A stretch of DNA of 47,910 bases from Mansonella perstans (Eukaryota > Nematoda > Chromadorea > Rhabditida > Onchocercidae), in contig JBAMDO010000301.1 of the NCBI GenBank assembly GCA_037074765.1, positions 1 through 47,910 on the forward strand, given 5' to 3'. Position numbers and translations under genes: made by a program. Shown in pieces: positions 42,450 to 47,910 of this stretch. The notes beneath the pieces are model-generated. The model worked only from the letters and a program-made list of their open reading frames with translations. It ran no database searches and was not told the origin of the DNA. The number at the start of each line of letters is the position of its first letter. Positions within the stretch are counted from its first letter, which is position 1.

Positions 42450-44041
42450 TTCTGCAATTTTATAATTTTCACATGTTGTTATTTCATTATAGTTTTCTTT
42501 TGAATTGTCGAATACTACTTGTATTGGTAAGTTACAGAAACAAAAGTTTTTTTTTTCTCCCCATTACGATTGTCACATTTTATCTGCTATAATAACAACT
42601 AATGATGGTCATAATATTTCATTGCTTGTTTCGGATCATCAAGATTCAAATTGAATGTTGAAATAAATCGAAGACGAAATAATGAAGTTTCGCAAATGAA
42701 ATTAAGGCAATGAGAATGATATAAACTAGTAATACGAAGGGATTTCGGTACTTATACAAGACTACGGATGAGAAAAGCGAGTGAGAATCACAGGAATCAT
42801 AGCCTGCATGATGACCCGAGTAACCTTGATTCAAATATATAAGAAATCTCAGATGGAGTCACTCAGTTTTCACAGTCAAATGCGTATCAAATTACCTTAA
42901 TAATGCAGCAAATGATCGATGCTACCATTCCCATTACTAGCTTACATTATTATAATGATTTAAAATTACGCCATCGAAAGTGTAATTATTTTTGCATCAA
43001 ATCCAATATTATAAAGGTTTCAGCAATTAATTTGAAGCTGTCATCGATGTTACCTCGCTGTCTTCCTCTCTACCTTTCACATTTAACAATTCAACTTGAA
43101 AGGAAAAAAATAGCTCTGTTATCTGCAAAAAATCGAAATTACTGGCATTCACGAGATTTGTGAACGTTGCAGAAATCATCTGTGAAAATTTGCATATCGG
43201 AATAGCTTCATTTCAACCTAATCTCAATTTCTTTTTATATCAACCTTTTTTCTGATCCTTTGAGAGACTAAAATAAGATGAAACTAGTCGATTCCATAAC
43301 AAATTAGCTGGACAAATAATTTTGTAATTGAAATTTCAACGGATATTTAAATAGATACGCCAAGAAATTTTTTCCCTGATAGATTTGTTTTTTGGTAATA
43401 TTAAGACAAAAATACATTGAATAATTACTTTCATCTGTTTCAATCCAAATTTCTTTTTTTTTGTTATCAAATTTGAGAAACTTTTGTTTAAAAAAATCGC
43501 TCATCTCAATGAATAAAACTTATCTCGCTTTCATTTTCGAAAGCTATCTATTTTTAACTTTTGAAAAACGAATGAAGAGCAACAGTTACTCTGAATGAAC
43601 CTTCAGAATTCATAAATTTCACAAATTCCTTCTTAGTTACTGCCACTTACTTTCTAGGAGAACATTCTCGAAAAATTGAAACATTTTCCATAAGCAATAA
43701 AAATATTACTGAAAAAGAAAGAAGCAAAAAAAGCGATAAATTATTTAATGATGATGACATGTCAAAAAAAAAATTTCTTAAACATGAGAAACAATATGGT
43801 AAACATGAATTCTTGAAATATTTCTAGAAGGCATTTAATTCAAGTTTTTATTTTAACAAACAATCCAACAACACTTGATCATAGAGAAAAAGGAATGATC
43901 ACGAAAGTATCATTCTATTCGATGATAATACGTAAACTGGTGAAATCCGAGTCAAGAATCAAATTAATAATAAAACAAGTTCTGCTCGACATTGTGACAC
44001 TTCAGCTAATGTCGAGAACAGTAGTGATTATGTCAGATAAA

Positions 44042-44253
44042 CTATATTTCGACTGCTGAATTTAAATGGCGACCGTGATTTGATAAATGACCTACTCTGG
44101 AAATATCTGGGAACTTTTCGGATTGTAATTCATAATCAGTTTGAAGCTTTTGAAGCACTAAACCCTCAATGGTATTACTTAAATAAGATAAAAAATATTC
44201 ATTGATGTCTGGTACAATGGGATGATTGCCAGTGTGATATTTCTGAATGGCAC
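44042..44253 (-). CDS. Orphan terminal exon, weakly RasGEF-like
   Basis: A strong TTATATTTTAG acceptor opens 70 codons that end in TAG. The peptide has natural composition: AIQKYHTGNHPIVPDINEYF, then TDYELQSEKFPD. It weakly resembles the last helices of Cdc25-type RasGEF domains (an IQ-Y motif, then a D-I-x-x-[FY]-F motif). I found no partner exon in the 550 bases upstream before the ligand gene's stop. It could be the last exon of a gene whose other exons lie beyond the ligand gene, which would then be nested in an intron. It could also be a gene fragment or a chance frame. Confidence 0.3.
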
Positions 44254-44806
44254 CTAAAATATAAGATTTGAAATTTCTCAAAAATGAACATTAATCTTAT
44301 GCAGTGATAAAATTCTCAAATATTGAAAGCTGTTTTCCCAGTCAAATTTCCACAGTGAAGAATAAATTGGTCTGAAACAAGTTTACTGCACACGTTTTGG
44401 TTTTATCAGTTCATAAGAATTGTGTGTCATTATTCGCTTAAAAAATTTTGAAAATTTTAAAGAACAATACACCAGTGTTAATATTTTATTACTTTCATGA
44501 TTGTGGCATAATATGAATATCTATGCTGATAAAATACAAAGATAATTGAGGATTCGCTGAGGTATTCATCAGATAATACCAAATAAAACTTAAAAGCGAA
44601 ATAAAATTTCCTCAACAAATAAATGTGACAAATACGGAAAAATTTTTTAATTAACTATATTGATATTCTCAATTCGATGGAATGTCGCAAAATAAAGTGC
44701 TAGGAAATACCGATTGATTTTCAACTAAATATTGGCAAGGTATTATTTTCAATTAATCCAAACACTTTGTAAATTCGAAAACTACCGATGCTAATATGAT
44801 TATATA
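44254..44806. other. 3' flank of the TGF-beta-family gene
   Basis: Non-coding and AT-rich. On the - strand an AATAAA lies at 44490-44485, about 320 bases past the ligand stop codon, and is the likely polyadenylation signal. No splice-bounded open frame was found that would connect to the orphan exon below. Confidence 0.5.
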
Positions 44807-47800
44807 TTACAAACAAGCGCAAGACGTAACAATCATTCGTGGATAATTTTTCAGCACAACATTTTCCATTTCGTCATAATAAAGTAATGTCAAAGAATCC
44901 ATTTTATCCGGTGCGCAACATACATCCGGAACGTGTGGATTTAGGCCCAGTCGGTGAATTATTGATTGAACAATCGCATGATTTGATGGATTCACTTCCT
45001 TAATCATGTAAATAAGTTTAAATAAGAAAAATATTTTAATAATAAAAATTAAAAAGTTGGATTAGAAGCTTAGAACTTCTATTTGCACGATGGTCCAAGG
45101 ATTTTTAAATTTCGTTAAGTTCAAAAACGAAACCTTTTTGAGCGGAAAAGGACATGTGCCACTACAGTAGTGTGCTTCAAATGATGTTGGTGCGATAATC
45201 CAATGTTCCCATCCTATATCTCGAAATCGTACATTCAATTTTTCTGTTCTGCAGCTCTGAGAAAGTATTTTATCAGAAATACTAAAAATAATTCATTATA
45301 AAAATTCATTGAAACTTGCAAAACAAATCACTGGTTCACTTTGGTAAGGCAAAATTAATTGTTCACAAATGATCATAGTTCAGTGTTGAAATCTTAAAAT
45401 TTTATAAGAATATATAATTTATTCTTAGTAATCAATACAAAAAATATTGATAAAAAAATATTGATAGTACTTGGGAAGAATAAGTTTCGCCTGGAAGTAA
45501 TACTACCGTCAAATCATCATTTTTTTTCTGTTCCGTGGAAGGTGAAGGTGAAACTGTCACAACATTTGATGATTTTCTTTCCATACCAAAACCCATCATT
45601 GGATCATTTCGAAAAGTACTGCGAACTTTTTGCTTCTTACGTTTTTGTAGTGAACGATCCTACAAGAAATCCATCTTTTTTCAATTACACTGAATATTTA
45701 CTGGTATTTTTCATATTTTTACAAAAAAAAAATTATACAACAAGTAAATAACTACCAGAACATTTAGTTGTTATCTAAAGTTACTATCTAAAGTTATAGC
45801 CAGATAGATAAATCTAATTGCGTATCACAAAACTATGCGCAAATATAGCCAAATTTATACTAAGTAAAAGTATCTAACACAAAATAGATTACGCGTACTT
45901 TATTGATATACTGTTTAAATCTTACACGTAGACAAACATTGCTTACATCTTAGGCAAATACAACATATATCTTACCGTGGCAAATATCACTTAATACTAC
46001 GGGCAAAGGCAGCAATAATAACATAAAATTTTATAATGCTGCAAATAATATTAAATATTTATATTTCAGATATTTGTCATCATCATATCTCATACATATG
46101 TGTTACTGTTAAGAAATGAGCTTAGTAGAAGAGATTAATATGAAAGTTGAGACCAAGATAAAGTTAATGTTAGGCTGTTTATTGTTGGCGTCTAAGAATT
46201 AGTAATCTCATCCTCACAATTTTCCTATTTTGTAAAGTTATCGTTGTTCTTAACAGCAAAATTTCGATGTTCCAGGAAGAAGTTCTGCTGCTCATACTTC
46301 TGCATGATTAATTTCAACTGATAACAATCGATAAAAGATTTTTCAATAAATATTCACTCAAAATATCTGTAAAATTTACAAAAGTTATACATCGTGCTAT
46401 TTCATACTGCATGTTCGGCTGCAGGTAATTTTGCACATCAATGCTAATAGGTAAATATCGTTCAGGACTACTAATGATAAGGAAATAGCTTCTCTACAAT
46501 GGAAACTGATAGTATTGCCCGTTGCTTTGCTGAACTGCCAATTGTTCGGAATTCTCAGAAGATGAAATTTAAATAATGCATACAATTAACTGTCTAACAA
46601 ATATGATAAGTACCACAGTAAAATTAATGTTACCAAAATTTTTTCCAGATTTTTGACATGCAAATTTTTTCAGCTTATCAGAAAGGGAAAAATCAAGCAA
46701 TTACTTGTTTCCGGCCTCGCAGTATGCGTGGTCCTAAATCTCGAAATTTTTTAAGATGTCGTTCGGTTCTTTTCTCTAAGCTGTCATCATTACCATTCTG
46801 CTTTTCTTTCGCCGAATATACATAGTACTGTAACATTCTTTTCGAGCGTTTTCTAGCCATTCCGGATGATGAATTCTTTGCAGTGTCTTAAATTAGCACT
46901 TTTTTATTCTGCATTGAAATAAAAAATTAACCTTAGCACAAATTTAAAATTTGTTTTGTTAAATAACATTCAGAATACTGCACAACTCGTTTTAAATTGC
47001 TTGTCATCAAAAAAAAAAGACCGCTTATAATTAATTAGAAGAAAGTTATTTTAAAACGAAAGTTATTTTTAAAAGAAAGTTATTTTAAAACGTAAAATAT
47101 ACAAATTTAAAATATCGACAAATTTCACCAGCATATAAATCAGGAATTGCTTTCAGATTGAATGCAGATTGAAATTTTGCTCCATTAGCTACCATCAGCT
47201 CATTGGCATAAACAAGTACGAAGGGTGCATTTCGCTTAATCAATTCGGTACATTTAATTTTTTTTCCATTTCTCAGAAACTGAAAATTCTACCTATTTTA
47301 TTTTTGGTTAAATTTCATATTTAATCATGGGCAAAATAAAAAAAAAAAAAAAAAACTTTATGGTCTTAAATGATTTTAGCACAAAATTTGTCCAAGATTC
47401 TATCAAAAAAAAATAAGTAAATAATGAATGACAAATTTTGATTAAAATATTCATGGCCTTGTTCTGTCTCCATTTATGCTAATATCCACTAAGGATGCTA
47501 TACTAGGCTGAATAATTATTCATTAACATAAAAATTTATGCTCCAACAATTAAATTAGGTAACTTGCATAAACAATGACATTTGTAATTGTGTAAAAAAA
47601 TCAGAATATATACCTTTACAGCAAAAACACTTTGATTTGTCTGTATTGCTTTGTTAACCAATTTTGTTATATTAAAGCTAAGCCAATAACGTAAGATTAC
47701 TGTAGGCGGTAACGGCATAGTTTGTGCTTTTGCATTACTTTGCAAAATTCCAATTGCTTGTATAGTTTCGTTCATCTTTTTCCAAATGAAACGATGCTTA

Positions 47801-47835
47801 TATTGGATGTTATAATGTAATTCAGCTTGAATTAC
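44807..47835 (-). CDS. TGF-beta/BMP family ligand, BMP3/GDF10-like (5' end missing)
   Basis: Secreted dimeric growth factor precursor; the signal peptide and first exons lie past the right edge. Exons seen, 5' to 3': 47835-47614, 47279-47129, 46886-46705, 46317-46255, 45659-45507, 45256-45134, 44998-44807; 361 residues. The prodomain is recognisable from YWLSFNITKLVN and PFVLVYANE. Basic stretches that could be proprotein-convertase sites are RKRSKR in the third visible exon and QKRKKQKVR in the fifth. The mature domain holds exactly seven cysteines in family spacing: SCRTEK, HYCSGTC, DVCCAP and TSCAC near the end. RDIGWEHWIIAP, PSNHAIVQSI and NVVLKNYP are diagnostic. Spacing and the cystine-knot motifs resemble BMP3/GDF10 more than daf-7-type ligands; C. 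elegans tig-2 or dbl-1 are possible counterparts. The fourth exon (63 bases) is the least certain. Two acceptors end in AAG. Confidence 0.9.
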
Positions 47836-47910
47836 CTGGAATATAAATCACTGTCGATGATGCCTACTCACAAGATACCTCATGTGATCATTTAGAAATA
47901 ATCGACAAAA

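Larger units (their letters stand above)
41399..44041. other. Spacer downstream of the DENND6-type gene
   Basis: AT-rich and mostly without supportable genes. It holds the DENND6-type 3' UTR and an imperfect 60-base direct repeat. A 62-codon - strand frame at 42646-42834 encodes a hydrophobic segment (YIILIALISF) but has no family match or clear splice context and is not called. Confidence 0.5.

Noticed and set aside
42646..42834. 62-codon - strand frame with a membrane-like segment
   Set aside because: Short, isolated and without family match or clear gene signals; a chance hydrophobic frame is common in AT-rich DNA.
45461..45751. 96-codon + strand frame
   Set aside because: It is antisense to the prodomain exon 45507-45659 of the TGF-beta-family gene, which has better splice signals and fits the family.

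Overview
The window is nuclear DNA from a nematode, most likely a parasitic clade III (filarial-type) worm. It is strongly AT-rich, and its genes are split into many short exons by mostly small GT-AG introns. Predicted proteins match nematode or metazoan families throughout, and several starts have a pyrimidine-rich AG 10-60 bases upstream, as expected for spliced-leader trans-splicing. The filarial assignment is inference. No bacterial, phage or transposase gene was recognised.

Layout, left to right. (1) 1-3373: low-complexity, no gene supported. (2) 3374-8988, + strand: a complete group I p21-activated kinase, best matching MAX-2, in 13 exons, with a possible internal first exon that would give a form lacking the CRIB domain. 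(3) 8989-11647: spacer holding the kinase 3' end. (4) 11648-17853, - strand: V-ATPase subunit a, 20 exons, 883 residues. (5) 17854-23620: a 5.8 kb divergent spacer with a 44-bp near-perfect palindrome. (6) 23621-26379, + strand: type 1 methionine aminopeptidase, 9 exons. (7) 26481-27240, - strand: an unrecognised 127-residue protein, tail to tail with the aminopeptidase and about 420 bases downstream of the next gene on the same strand, so possibly the second cistron of an operon. (8) 27659-34944, - strand: an FGD/EXC-5-type RhoGEF (DH-PH-FYVE-PH), 22 exons. (9) 34945-37444: divergent spacer containing a decayed copy of the FGD gene's second exon. (10) 37445-41398, + strand: a DENND6-type DENN protein, 14 exons. 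(11) 41399-44806: spacer plus one orphan terminal exon that weakly resembles the end of a RasGEF domain. (12) 44807-47835, - strand: the 3' seven exons of a BMP3/GDF10-like TGF-beta ligand whose 5' end lies beyond the right edge.

The genes do not form one pathway. Several deal with small-GTPase signalling (a Rac/Cdc42 effector kinase, a Cdc42/Rho GEF, a Rab GEF) and two with secretory or endosomal membranes, but these are ordinary housekeeping and signalling genes, and the shared theme may be chance. Exon models were built by hand from reading frame, splice signals and family similarity. All seven are phase-consistent across about 83 introns. The most notable observations are three introns that need GC rather than GT donors, the internal kinase start, the duplicated FGD pseudo-exon, and the unidentified 127-residue protein. 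I found no convincing new multi-gene system.
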